From positions 1 through 15,447 of the forward strand of contig CAJTVK010000083.1 of the NCBI GenBank assembly GCA_910579645.1: a stretch of 15,447 bases of DNA. Reading direction: 5' to 3'. Numbering within the stretch: position 1 is the first letter of the stretch; every line of letters starts with the position of its first letter. The notes under the pieces were generated by a model. The model did not search any database. It was not told where the DNA came from and saw nothing but the letters and a program-made list of their open reading frames with translations. The position numbers and the translations under genes are program-made. Source of the stretch: an uncultured Lachnospiraceae bacterium (lineage in GTDB: Bacteria > Bacillota > Clostridia > Lachnospirales > Lachnospiraceae). Positions 1 to 7,857 of the stretch are shown piece by piece.

Positions 1-209
1 CTGACGCAAACATCAAGCACTGATTACTCAAGGATTAATGCAATGATGTACTAGATTCTTCTCAATTTGTCACAATACTGTCACGAATCCATGTTGTCAA
101 TCCCTGAAAACGGCTGTCAATGCAAATGCAGCAGTCACCGGAAACAGAGGTTGTTTTTACTATGGCAATTACCTTAAAAACTGATTTCCGAGGCATAGGA
201 AGCTGGATG
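1..209. other. Non-coding left flank, no gene recognised
   Basis: I find no open frame with a credible start, ribosome binding site and family resemblance here on either strand. The stretch is AT-rich. It contains four TGTCA pentamers, starting at 68, 79, 95 and 115. The first two sit in a TGTCAC-N5-TGTCAC direct repeat with an 11-bp period. It ends at the promoter of the restriction-modification genes. It could be the tail of an intergenic region or a degenerate remnant at the edge of an acquired island. Confidence 0.5.
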
Positions 210-238
210 TTGAAGCAATTTAAGAGGTATGGTAAAAT
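210..238 (+). promoter_or_regulatory. Sigma-A-type promoter of the restriction-modification operon
   Basis: A -35 TTGAAG (210-215) is followed by a 17-bp spacer and a -10 TAAAAT (233-238). The TG at 230-231 makes an extended -10, TGGTAAAAT. Predicted transcription starts near 245, so the leader before the methyltransferase is very short: about 12 nt to the ATG at 257, or about 27 nt to the GTG at 272. The spacing and extended -10 fit a Firmicutes housekeeping promoter. No transcript evidence is available. Confidence 0.6.
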
Positions 239-258
239 ACAAGGGAAAAAGCAGGTAT

Positions 259-264
259 GGAGGG
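259..264 (+). promoter_or_regulatory. Shine-Dalgarno GGAGGG that favours a GTG start for the methyltransferase
   Basis: GGAGGG lies 7 nt before an in-frame GTG at 272. The earlier ATG at 257 overlaps this motif and has only a weak AGGGA in front of it, near the predicted transcription start. The next ATG (311) has no Shine-Dalgarno sequence. The motif therefore supports GTG 272 as the main start. Confidence 0.5.
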
Positions 265-271
265 AAAAAGC

Positions 272-1342
272 GTGGAAAAAATCTGTAGTGAGTTAAACTG
301 CGGCAGTGATATGGAAGAACGAAAAGAAAAAGACGTTTATAAGGCAGTAGAACTGTTTGCAGGGGCCGGAGGCTTGGCACTGGGAGTTGAAAAGGCGGGA
401 TTCCGTACCATTGGGTTAATTGAACTGGATAAAGATGCATCTGACACATTAAGAAAAAACCGTCCCAATTGGCGGGTAATTCATGATGACATTGCGAATA
501 TATCTAAATTAGATTTGGAACAATATTTTAATTTGCGAAAAGGGGAATTGGATTTGCTGTCCGGAGGCGCTCCGTGTCAGGCTTTTTCTTATGCCGGGAA
601 AAGGCTGGGGCTGGAAGATGCCAGAGGAACGCTGTTTTATCATTACGCTACATTTCTGCAGAAGCTTCAGCCGAAAATGTTTTTGTTTGAGAATGTAAGG
701 GGATTGCTGACGCATGATAAAGGAAGGACTTATGCTACGATAACCGATATTTTTGAGCAGGCCGGATATGTCATTCAGAAAAAGGTACTGAATGCATGGG
801 ATTACGGTGCCCCGCAGAAAAGGGAACGGCTGATTACGGTTGGAGTCAGAAAAGATTTATGTGATAAAGTGGAATATCATTTTCCCGAACCGCATGATTA
901 TAAGCCGGTTCTGCGGGATGTACTGACAGACTGTCCGGATGGGCCGGGGGTTTCTTACGGAGAGAATAAGAGAAAAATATTTGAATTGGTTCCGCCGGGA
1001 GGATATTGGAGGGATATCGCGCCGGATATTGCAAAAAGTTATATGAAGAGCTGTTGGGACATGGAAGGAGGGAGGACAGGCATTTTGCGGCGGATGAGTA
1101 TGGACGAGCCGTCGCTGACAGTGCTGACTTCCCCGTCTCAAAAACAGACAGAGCGATGTCATCCGTTGGAGGCTAGGCCTTTTACGGTGCGGGAAAATGC
1201 AAGATGCCAGACTTTCCCGGACGAATGGCAGTTTTGCGGCAATGTACACTCGCAGTATAAGCAGGTAGGCAATGCAGTGCCTGTAAGCCTGGCTTATGAT
1301 ATTGCAAAGGAGATACATAAAGCTTTGGAGGGGAAAAAATAA
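272..1342 (+). CDS. C5-cytosine DNA methyltransferase of a type II restriction-modification system
   Basis: This enzyme transfers methyl from S-adenosylmethionine to C5 of cytosine and protects the host DNA from the partner nuclease. Counted from GTG 272 (356 aa; 361 aa if ATG 257 is used), the canonical motifs appear in order. They are motif I FAGAGG (29-34, SAM binding), motif IV GGAPCQ with catalytic Cys102, motif VI ENV (140-142), motif VIII QKRERL (from 182) and motif X GNAVP (333-337). The variable target-recognition region lies between motifs VIII and IX. The segment reading SPSQKQTERCHP and then RPFTVRENARCQTFPDEW is the motif IX area and resembles methyltransferases paired with Eco47II/Sau96I-type nucleases, so a GGNCC-like target is likely but inferred. 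The length is normal and no key residue is missing. The stop TAA overlaps the ATG of the endonuclease (TAATG), implying translational coupling. Local AT content is higher than in the downstream genes. Confidence 0.93.
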   Translation: MEKICSELNCGSDMEERKEKDVYKAVELFAGAGGLALGVEKAGFRTIGLIELDKDASDTLRKNRPNWRVIHDDIANISKLDLEQYFNLRKGELDLLSGGAPCQAFSYAGKRLGLEDARGTLFYHYATFLQKLQPKMFLFENVRGLLTHDKGRTYATITDIFEQAGYVIQKKVLNAWDYGAPQKRERLITVGVRKDLCDKVEYHFPEPHDYKPVLRDVLTDCPDGPGVSYGENKRKIFELVPPGGYWRDIAPDIAKSYMKSCWDMEGGRTGILRRMSMDEPSLTVLTSPSQKQTERCHPLEARPFTVRENARCQTFPDEWQFCGNVHSQYKQVGNAVPVSLAYDIAKEIHKALEGKK

Positions 1343-2346
1343 TGGCATGGGAGTTGGACTTCATTACGGAAGAGAATTTTAGGGAACATGTGCGGGCAAC
1401 CATAATGAAATATGGCGAAAAGCTGCAATCTTATGATCTGAAAAGATTTAACAGTAATCTGGTAGACCCGGTCAAGCTTATTTTTGACAAATCCGTTTAT
1501 GGGACGGGCTGGGAAGAGATTGTAAATAATGAAATATTTCGGCAAAGGGATAAGTCCAATAACAATGATATCGGGTATTTCCATCAGAATATTTTTGCTT
1601 ATTTTGCAGGCTGTGAAGTTCCCGCGGCCGGCTGGGATGTAATATACCGCAATCCGTCCGGCATTATTATGTCGGACGGGGATATTGTCCATACTGTCTA
1701 TGTGGAAATGAAAAATAAGCATAATACCATGAATTCGGCATCTTCGGCGAAAACATATATTAAAATGCAGGCACAGATTTTAGAGGATGACGATTGCGCA
1801 TGCCTGTTGGTGGAAGCCATCGCAAAGAAATCTCAGGATATAAAATGGGTAACGAAGGTAGACGGAAAAAATGTGCAGCACCGGTTGATCCGCCGTGTGA
1901 GCATGGACAGATTTTATGATATTCTGACCGGTGACGACAAGGCATTTTATAAGATGTGCATGAAGCTTCCGGAAGTAATAAATGAAGTGGTCAATGAAGA
2001 AAGAGGTGTGTCCGTGCCGTGTGATACGGTAGTGGAGGAATTGAGGGGAATTGCCGGATTATATTCTGACTTGCCGGAGAATTTGGCAATGGCAATGGCC
2101 GTTTACATGCTTGGTTTCAGCACCTATGCAGGATTTGCAGACGGCATGCTGCAAAACCTGCATATCAACATAGAGGATGGAAAAGAGACATTGCTGAAAC
2201 ATATTTACAAATATGCGGAGAATCTTCGGCAGGCGGAACTAAAAACAGCCGGAGCCGTTCCGGTGCCCGGAGGAAATGCTGCCGATGTATTGCCGGCAGA
2301 ATTTCCTCTGCCGGATATGGTACCGGAAAGGCGTAGGCGGAACTAA
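1342..2346 (+). CDS. Type II restriction endonuclease, Eco47II/Sau96I family
   Basis: The 334-residue product is the probable cutting partner of the methyltransferase. The N-terminal 210 residues carry the family pattern: FNSNLVDPVKLIFDK near 36-50, DKSNNNDIGYFHQNIF at 70-85, and the core VEMKNKHNTMN at 121-131, where E122-x-K124 with an upstream Asp (112 or 114) is the likely PD-(D/E)xK metal site. The LVEAIAKKSQ strand (156-165) also fits. Members whose targets are known cut GGNCC, so that is the expected site. The start overlaps the methyltransferase stop by one base, with GGAGGGG at 1327-1333 as ribosome binding site. The family domain is shorter than this protein. Residues from about 215 form a helical tail. 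The last 33 residues (Ala/Pro-rich, ending in four Arg and an Asn) are encoded by the first copy of a tandem palindromic repeat and by the start of the second, and look like a late addition. Confidence 0.85.
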   Translation: MAWELDFITEENFREHVRATIMKYGEKLQSYDLKRFNSNLVDPVKLIFDKSVYGTGWEEIVNNEIFRQRDKSNNNDIGYFHQNIFAYFAGCEVPAAGWDVIYRNPSGIIMSDGDIVHTVYVEMKNKHNTMNSASSAKTYIKMQAQILEDDDCACLLVEAIAKKSQDIKWVTKVDGKNVQHRLIRRVSMDRFYDILTGDDKAFYKMCMKLPEVINEVVNEERGVSVPCDTVVEELRGIAGLYSDLPENLAMAMAVYMLGFSTYAGFADGMLQNLHINIEDGKETLLKHIYKYAENLRQAELKTAGAVPVPGGNAADVLPAEFPLPDMVPERRRRN

Positions 2347-2450
2347 AAACAGCCGGAGCCGTTCCGGTGCCCAGAGGAAATGCTGCCGATGTATTGCCGG
2401 CAGAATTTCCTCTGCCGGATATGGTACCGGAAAGGCGTAGGCGGAACTAA
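2231..2450 (+). repeat. Two tandem copies of a 104-bp imperfect-palindrome element plus a 12-bp third start
   Basis: The unit starts at 2231 and repeats at 2335. The first 12 bases (AGGCGGAACTAA) recur a third time at 2439-2450, so the period is exactly 104 bp. I see one difference between the copies, G at 2269 versus A at 2373. Each unit folds. Arms at 2270-2284 (GAGGAAATGCTGCCG) and 2294-2308 (CGGCAGAATTTCCTC) pair at 14 of 15 positions around a 9-nt loop. Outer arms at 2258-2267 and 2319-2328 pair over 10 positions with one G-U. Copy 2 has the same arms 104 bases on. Removing both 92-bp cores leaves a single AGGCGGAACTAA. The pattern suggests a small palindromic (MITE- or REP-like) element, or a slippage duplication, at the end of the endonuclease gene. 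No T-run follows the hairpins, so they are not classical terminators, but they may shape transcript decay or read-through. Confidence 0.93.
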
Positions 2451-2463
2451 ATTAGGAGGAAAA

Positions 2464-4209
2464 ATGTACGAGTTAGTTCAGGCAGGGAAGCGGACGTATT
2501 ATGTTGACTGTCCGTCCAAGATAGGCATTTACAGGATAGACGAGGAACGGGTGTGTCTGATTGACAGCGGGAATGATAAGGATGCAGGGAAAAAGGTATG
2601 GAAAATACTGGAGGAGAAGGGCTGGAAATTAGACTGCATCTTCAATACCCATTCTCATGCGGATCATATAGGAGGCAACCGTTTTTTGCAGCAAAAGAGC
2701 GGATGCAGGATTTATTGTGCAGGCATGGACAGGATATTGGCGGAGCATACTTTATTGGAACCGGCCATGCTGTACGGGGGGAGCCCGTATAAAGAACTGA
2801 AAAACAAGTTTCTATATGCCCAGTCCAGCGAAGTGCAGGAACTGACGGAAGTGGATTTGCCGGAGGGGATGGAGATGCTGCGGATAGACGGGCATTCCTT
2901 TGCCATGACTGCATTCCGGACGGAAGACGGCATATGGTTTGTGGCGGATGGGGTGACGGCGGAAAGCATCATGCAGAAATACCATGTTTCCTATCTGTAT
3001 GATGTGGAAGAATTTCTGAGCAGTCTGAACCGGCTGGAAAGTCTGGAGGGCAGGATATTTATTCCTTCCCATGGAGAAGCGGTTACGGACATAAAGTCTT
3101 TGGTGAGACTGAACCGGAAAAAAGTGTATGAAATCGAAGCAATGCTGGGGGAAATCTGTGCGGAGGCGGTGGGGAACGAAGATATACTGAAAGCGGTTTT
3201 TGACAGGTACGGCCTGCTTATGAACGATATCCAGTATGTGCTGGCAGGAAGTACCATACGTTCCTATCTGTCATGGATGAAGGGAAAAGGGGATTTGGAA
3301 TTGAAGTTTACCGGGAACCGTCCGGCTTGGAAGCGTACGGCAGGCACAGAGGGCAGAAAACCGGTGCCTGTGAACGAGGACAGGGAAGGGATTTTAAAAG
3401 AGGCGGAATGCTTTGCCTTGGATATGGACGGAACCATATATCTGGGGGAAAAGTGGATAGACGGGGCAAAGGAATTCCTTGCCCGGATCGAAGCGGCAGG
3501 GAAGCGGTATATATTCCTTACCAATAACTCATCCAAAAACCCCCATGTTTATGCAGAGAAATTAAGGCGCATGGGTTTGGAAGTGGGGACGGAGAAAATA
3601 GTCACCTCCGGGCAGGCCGCCATTTATTATCTGAAAAAGCATTATGCGGGAAAAAAGATATTCCTGCTTGGAAATCCGATGCTCCGGGAAGAATTTGCGG
3701 AGGAGGGGATATGGCTGGAGGAAGAGAATCCGGAGGTGGTGGTAACGGCATTTGACACTACTTTGGATTACGGGAAAATGTGTAAGGTCTGTGATTTTGT
3801 CCGTGCGGGACTGCCTTACATTGCCACCCATCCGGATTATAACTGTCCGACGGAAACGGGATTTATTCCCGATGCAGGAGCCATCCATGCCTTTATCCAT
3901 GCTTCCGCAGGCAGGTATCCGGAACGGATTATCGGAAAGCCTAACGGGGATATTGTGGATTATCTGTTGGAGAGGACGGGTGCCCGGAGGGAGAAGACGG
4001 TGATGGTAGGCGACCGGCTGTATACCGACGTGGCGGCCGGTGTGAGGAACGGACTGAAAAGCGTATTGGTGCTGAGCGGGGAAGCCACATTGGAAGATGC
4101 CGGGCGGTCGGAAATACGGCCGGATTTGATTTTTGATTCCGTGAAGGAAATGGGGGCATTTATTCCGGCGGGCAATGAGTCAAGCGGCCGTGCCTGCACG
4201 GACATTTGA
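2464..4209 (+). CDS. Metallo-beta-lactamase-fold hydrolase fused to a HAD-IIA phosphatase
   Basis: The start ATG 2464 is chosen because AGGAGG (2454-2459) precedes it; the frame is open upstream, but only through the repeat. The 581-residue product has two enzymes in one chain. Residues 1 to about 215 are a metallo-beta-lactamase fold with the full metal set: H63, H65, D67, H68, H144, D162 and H203. About 215-300 looks like the winged-helix tail common in stand-alone Firmicutes MBL proteins (GSTIRSYLSWMKGKG). After a linker, residues 316-581 form a HAD-IIA (NagD-type) phosphatase: DMDGT with D320/D322, TNNSS (353-357), K492 and GDRLYTD with D517/D522. All catalytic residues of both halves are present. 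The substrates are unknown; MBL members of this kind cleave thioesters or similar esters and HAD-IIA enzymes remove small-molecule phosphates. It sits between the restriction genes and addB, with no promoter of its own that I can see. Confidence 0.88.
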   Translation: MYELVQAGKRTYYVDCPSKIGIYRIDEERVCLIDSGNDKDAGKKVWKILEEKGWKLDCIFNTHSHADHIGGNRFLQQKSGCRIYCAGMDRILAEHTLLEPAMLYGGSPYKELKNKFLYAQSSEVQELTEVDLPEGMEMLRIDGHSFAMTAFRTEDGIWFVADGVTAESIMQKYHVSYLYDVEEFLSSLNRLESLEGRIFIPSHGEAVTDIKSLVRLNRKKVYEIEAMLGEICAEAVGNEDILKAVFDRYGLLMNDIQYVLAGSTIRSYLSWMKGKGDLELKFTGNRPAWKRTAGTEGRKPVPVNEDREGILKEAECFALDMDGTIYLGEKWIDGAKEFLARIEAAGKRYIFLTNNSSKNPHVYAEKLRRMGLEVGTEKIVTSGQAAIYYLKKHYAGKKIFLLGNPMLREEFAEEGIWLEEENPEVVVTAFDTTLDYGKMCKVCDFVRAGLPYIATHPDYNCPTETGFIPDAGAIHAFIHASAGRYPERIIGKPNGDIVDYLLERTGARREKTVMVGDRLYTDVAAGVRNGLKSVLVLSGEATLEDAGRSEIRPDLIFDSVKEMGAFIPAGNESSGRACTDI

Positions 4210-4374
4210 CGAATGCCGCGAGGGTCAAATATTTGCACAGCAAGATTGATATCCCGTCAGTTTGCTGCTGGGTATTTGATTCTGCAGGGTGAGCCGGCGG
4301 AAAGGGCAATTGTCCGGATAAAAGAAAAGCAGCATGGAAAGAACAGTTCCCAAAGAAAGGAGCAGGTCATTCAG

Positions 4375-7300
4375 ATGGAACTTAGATTTTACTTCGGCCC
4401 TTCCGGTTCCGGGAAGAGCACGCGGCTTCATAAGGAAATCGTAAACCGTTCGATGGAGAATCCGGGAACGGATTTTCTTGTAATAGTGCCCGATCAGTTT
4501 ACTATGCAGACACAGATGGATCTTGTAAAGGCACATCCGAAAAAGGGGATTATGAATATTGACGTGCTGAGTTTCGGCAGGCTTTCCCACCGTATTCTGG
4601 AAGAAGTGGGCGGCGATGCCAGGACGGTTCTGGATGATACGGGGAAGAGTCTGGTGCTGCGCAAGGTGGCGGAAAGCATTGGGGAAGAGATGCCGGTCAT
4701 CGGCAGCAACTTGGGAAAAATCGGTTATATCCATGAAGTAAAGTCGGCGATATCGGAATTTATGCAGTACGGCATAGGCGTGAAGGAATTGGAAGAACTG
4801 ACGGAATATGCACGGAAAAGAGGGGCGCTTTACCATAAGCTGAAAGACTTAGGGGTGCTGTATGGGCATTTCTTGAATTACATAAAGGAAAAATACATCA
4901 CTACGGAAGAAACACTGGATTTGCTTTGCCGCCTGCTGCCCAAATCCGGGTTAATCCGCAACAGCGTAGTGGCATTTGACGGGTTTACCGGATTTACTCC
5001 CATCCAGAACCGGCTGATTCAGAATATTATGGAACTGTCTAAGGAGGTCATTGTGACTGTGGTCATGGATGGCATGGAAGAGAATCCGTATGTGCCGGAC
5101 GGGGAACAGAAGCTATTTTATTTAAGTAAAAAGACGGTGTGGGACTTAAGCAGGCTGGCCGGGGAGGCCGGGGTGGGCCGGGGGGAAGATGTATTTGTGG
5201 GCGGGCCGGAACTTCCGCGTTTTTACGGGAATAAGGAAATGCAGCATTTGGAAAGATATCTGTTCCGCTATCCGGTAAAAGCATTTGAGGGAGAGAATGA
5301 AGCCATTCACTTGGCGGAAGCATCTTCCCCGGAGGAAGAAATCCGGCAGGTATGCATCCGGATTCGGGAACTGGTGCAGGAAGAGCATTATTGTTACCGG
5401 GATTTTGCCATTGTTACCGGGGATTTGCCGTCTTATGCGGGGCATGTGGAGGCGGAAGCCGAAAAATTCGGGATTCCGGTCTATTTGGATCAGACCAAGG
5501 GGATTTTGCTGAATCCGTTCATTGAATATATCCGGAGCGCACTGAAAATTGTGATGGAGAATTTTTCCTACCGCGCGGTGTTCCATTATCTGCGCAGCGG
5601 GCTGACCGGTTTTTCCAGGGAGGATACGGATCTTCTGGAAAATTATGTGCTGGCTTATGGCGTGAAAGGCAGGAAACGTTGGGAGAGCATGTTTACCGCA
5701 AAGTCGCCGGAAACGGATGCGGAAGAATGGGAAAGGCTGAACGGGATGCGTACGGCGTTTCTGGAGGAACTGTCGCCGCTTCTCGGGAAAGGGACGGAAA
5801 CGGCAGGGGAGAAAATCCGGGCTTTATATGATTTTCTGATAAAGAATAAAGTGCAGGAAAAACTGGCAGTTTATGAACGCAGGTTCCTGGCGCAGGGAGG
5901 GATGGGAAAATCGGCAGTGCGGGCCAGGGAGTATGGGCAGATTTACCGGCTGGTGATGGATTTGCTGGATCAGATGGACAGCCTGCTGGCGGAGGAAAAG
6001 ATGGGGATGAAGGAGTTTGCGGATATTCTGGATGCGGGCTTCGGGGAAATTCAGGTGGGAACCATTCCGCAGAATGTGGATCGGGTGGTGGTCGGAGACA
6101 TTGAGCGTACCCGCCTGAAGGAAATCCGTGTCTTATTCTTTGTGGGCATCAATGACGGAAACATCCCGAAGAATGCGGGGAGCGGCGGCATTATTTCGGA
6201 CATTGACCGGGAATTTCTGCAGGAATCTCCTTTTGAGCTGGCTCCCACCCCAAGACAGCAGATGTATATTCAGAGACTGTATCTGTATATGAATATGACC
6301 AAGCCTTCCGATCGGTTATATCTTTCCTACAGTAAGGTGAATAATGAGGGCAAAAGTGTCCGTCCGGCCTATCTGACGGATACTATGTGCAAGCTTTTCC
6401 CTGCCTTACAGAAAGAATATCCGCAGAGCAGGGATGTGGTGAGGCAGATGAAAACCAAGCGTTCCGGCATGGATTATCTGGCGGATATGCTGCGGGATTA
6501 TGCGGCAGGGAATATGGAAGAGGAAGAAAAGACACGTTTTTTTACGGTTTACCATTGCTACCGGGCGGACGGGGAGTACGGGGGGAAGACGAAGCGGCTG
6601 GTGGATGCCGCATTCTCCCGCTATAGGGAACATCCGTTGGGAAAGGAGATAGCAGGGCTGCTGTACGGAAGCATGCTGGTAAGCAGCGTCAGCCGTTTGG
6701 AGCGGTATGCCGCCTGTGCCTATGCCCATTTCCTGCAATACGGGCTTTCCCTGCAGGAACGGCAGGAGTATGGCTTTGAGGCAGTGGACATGGGAAATGT
6801 GTTTCATGGAGTGTTGGAAATTTTTGCCGGAAAGCTGGAAGAAGGGGGATATAGTTGGTTTGGGTTTGACGGGGAAACGGCAGACCGGCTGCTGAGGGAT
6901 GCCTTGGACGGTTATGCGGCGGCTTACGGGGAGACGGTGCTGTACAGCACGGCGCGGAATGAGTATGCCCTTGAGCGCATGCACCGTATCCTGAAGCGGG
7001 CGGTGATGACTTTGCAGTATCAGCTGAAAAAGGGAAGTTTTATTCCCCGCCGGTTTGAGGTATCCTTTACCGAAGCGGAGGATTTGGAGTCGGTGAATAT
7101 CGCGTTGGGGGAAAGGGAGAAAATGAAGCTGCAGGGCAGGATAGACCGTATCGACACGATGGAGGACGGGGAGCATGTGTATGTGAAGGTCATAGATTAT
7201 AAGTCAGGGAGTAAAAAATTTGACTTGGCAGCCGTTTATTACGGGCTGCAGCTGCAGCTGGTGGTTTATATGAATGCGGCTCTGGAATTGGAAAAGAGAA

Positions 7301-7794
7301 AGAGCGGCGGGAAGGAAGCAGTGCCGGCAGCATTGCTTTATTATCAGGTGACGGACCCGGTGGTAAAGACGGAGGAAGAGATTTCACCGGAGGAACTGAA
7401 CGAACAGCTGCGGAAGGAACTGCGGATGACCGGAATCGTAAACAAAGAAGAGGGTATCGTGGACTCCCTGGACGGGGAATTTACCGATAAGTCCGATGTG
7501 GTGCCTGTGGAGAGGAAGAAGGACGGCAGCTATAGCGCAAGGTCCGGTATTTTGGGGGCGGAGGATCTGCAGGCCGTGTCGGATTATGTAAACCGGAAGA
7601 TAAAGGAAATCGGCAGGGAAATACTGGACGGCAGGATAGCGGCAAATCCCTGTAAGCAGGGGACGGATACGGCCTGCGATTACTGTTCCTTCCGGACGGT
7701 CTGCGGGTTTGACGGCAGGATAGAAGGGTACGGGTATCGGAAATTGGAAGAACTGTCGGGGGAGGAAGCTTTGGAGAGGATGCGGCAGTGTTGA
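4375..7794 (+). CDS. addB: AddB, helicase-exonuclease AddAB subunit
   Basis: AddB pairs with AddA to unwind and resect double-strand DNA ends for RecA-dependent repair, and it degrades linear foreign DNA. It supplies a RecB-type nuclease and Chi recognition. The 1139-residue product matches the usual length (B. subtilis 1166). Visible are a Walker A GPSGSGKST at 8-16, an inactive-helicase-like middle, and a C-terminal nuclease with GRIDRID (around 921-927) and DYKSG (941-945). The iron-sulfur cluster cysteines are C781, C1101, C1104 and C1110, the spacing typical of AddB. The frame is open back to ATG 4213, adding 54 residues without family resemblance. ATG 4375 matches where AddB proteins start and follows AAAGGAG (4356-4362), although the 12-nt spacing is long. 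I see no convincing promoter in 4210-4374. It ends 63 nt before addA, so the two are probably co-transcribed. Confidence 0.95.
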   Translation: MELRFYFGPSGSGKSTRLHKEIVNRSMENPGTDFLVIVPDQFTMQTQMDLVKAHPKKGIMNIDVLSFGRLSHRILEEVGGDARTVLDDTGKSLVLRKVAESIGEEMPVIGSNLGKIGYIHEVKSAISEFMQYGIGVKELEELTEYARKRGALYHKLKDLGVLYGHFLNYIKEKYITTEETLDLLCRLLPKSGLIRNSVVAFDGFTGFTPIQNRLIQNIMELSKEVIVTVVMDGMEENPYVPDGEQKLFYLSKKTVWDLSRLAGEAGVGRGEDVFVGGPELPRFYGNKEMQHLERYLFRYPVKAFEGENEAIHLAEASSPEEEIRQVCIRIRELVQEEHYCYRDFAIVTGDLPSYAGHVEAEAEKFGIPVYLDQTKGILLNPFIEYIRSALKIVMENFSYRAVFHYLRSGLTGFSREDTDLLENYVLAYGVKGRKRWESMFTAKSPETDAEEWERLNGMRTAFLEELSPLLGKGTETAGEKIRALYDFLIKNKVQEKLAVYERRFLAQGGMGKSAVRAREYGQIYRLVMDLLDQMDSLLAEEKMGMKEFADILDAGFGEIQVGTIPQNVDRVVVGDIERTRLKEIRVLFFVGINDGNIPKNAGSGGIISDIDREFLQESPFELAPTPRQQMYIQRLYLYMNMTKPSDRLYLSYSKVNNEGKSVRPAYLTDTMCKLFPALQKEYPQSRDVVRQMKTKRSGMDYLADMLRDYAAGNMEEEEKTRFFTVYHCYRADGEYGGKTKRLVDAAFSRYREHPLGKEIAGLLYGSMLVSSVSRLERYAACAYAHFLQYGLSLQERQEYGFEAVDMGNVFHGVLEIFAGKLEEGGYSWFGFDGETADRLLRDALDGYAAAYGETVLYSTARNEYALERMHRILKRAVMTLQYQLKKGSFIPRRFEVSFTEAEDLESVNIALGEREKMKLQGRIDRIDTMEDGEHVYVKVIDYKSGSKKFDLAAVYYGLQLQLVVYMNAALELEKRKSGGKEAVPAALLYYQVTDPVVKTEEEISPEELNEQLRKELRMTGIVNKEEGIVDSLDGEFTDKSDVVPVERKKDGSYSARSGILGAEDLQAVSDYVNRKIKEIGREILDGRIAANPCKQGTDTACDYCSFRTVCGFDGRIEGYGYRKLEELSGEEALERMRQC

Positions 7795-7857
7795 TCCGTT
7801 GCCCGCGGGAAGAAGAGATATGAATGACCGAAAGAACCGGATTCGGGAGGAGGGTAT

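Noticed and set aside
2380..2463. In-frame 28-codon extension upstream of the MBL-HAD fusion
   Set aside because: It is encoded by the second repeat copy and lacks a ribosome binding site, whereas ATG 2464 has AGGAGG directly upstream.
4213..4374. In-frame 54-codon extension upstream of addB
   Set aside because: AddB proteins begin just before the GPSGSGKST motif, and the extension has no ribosome binding site or family resemblance.
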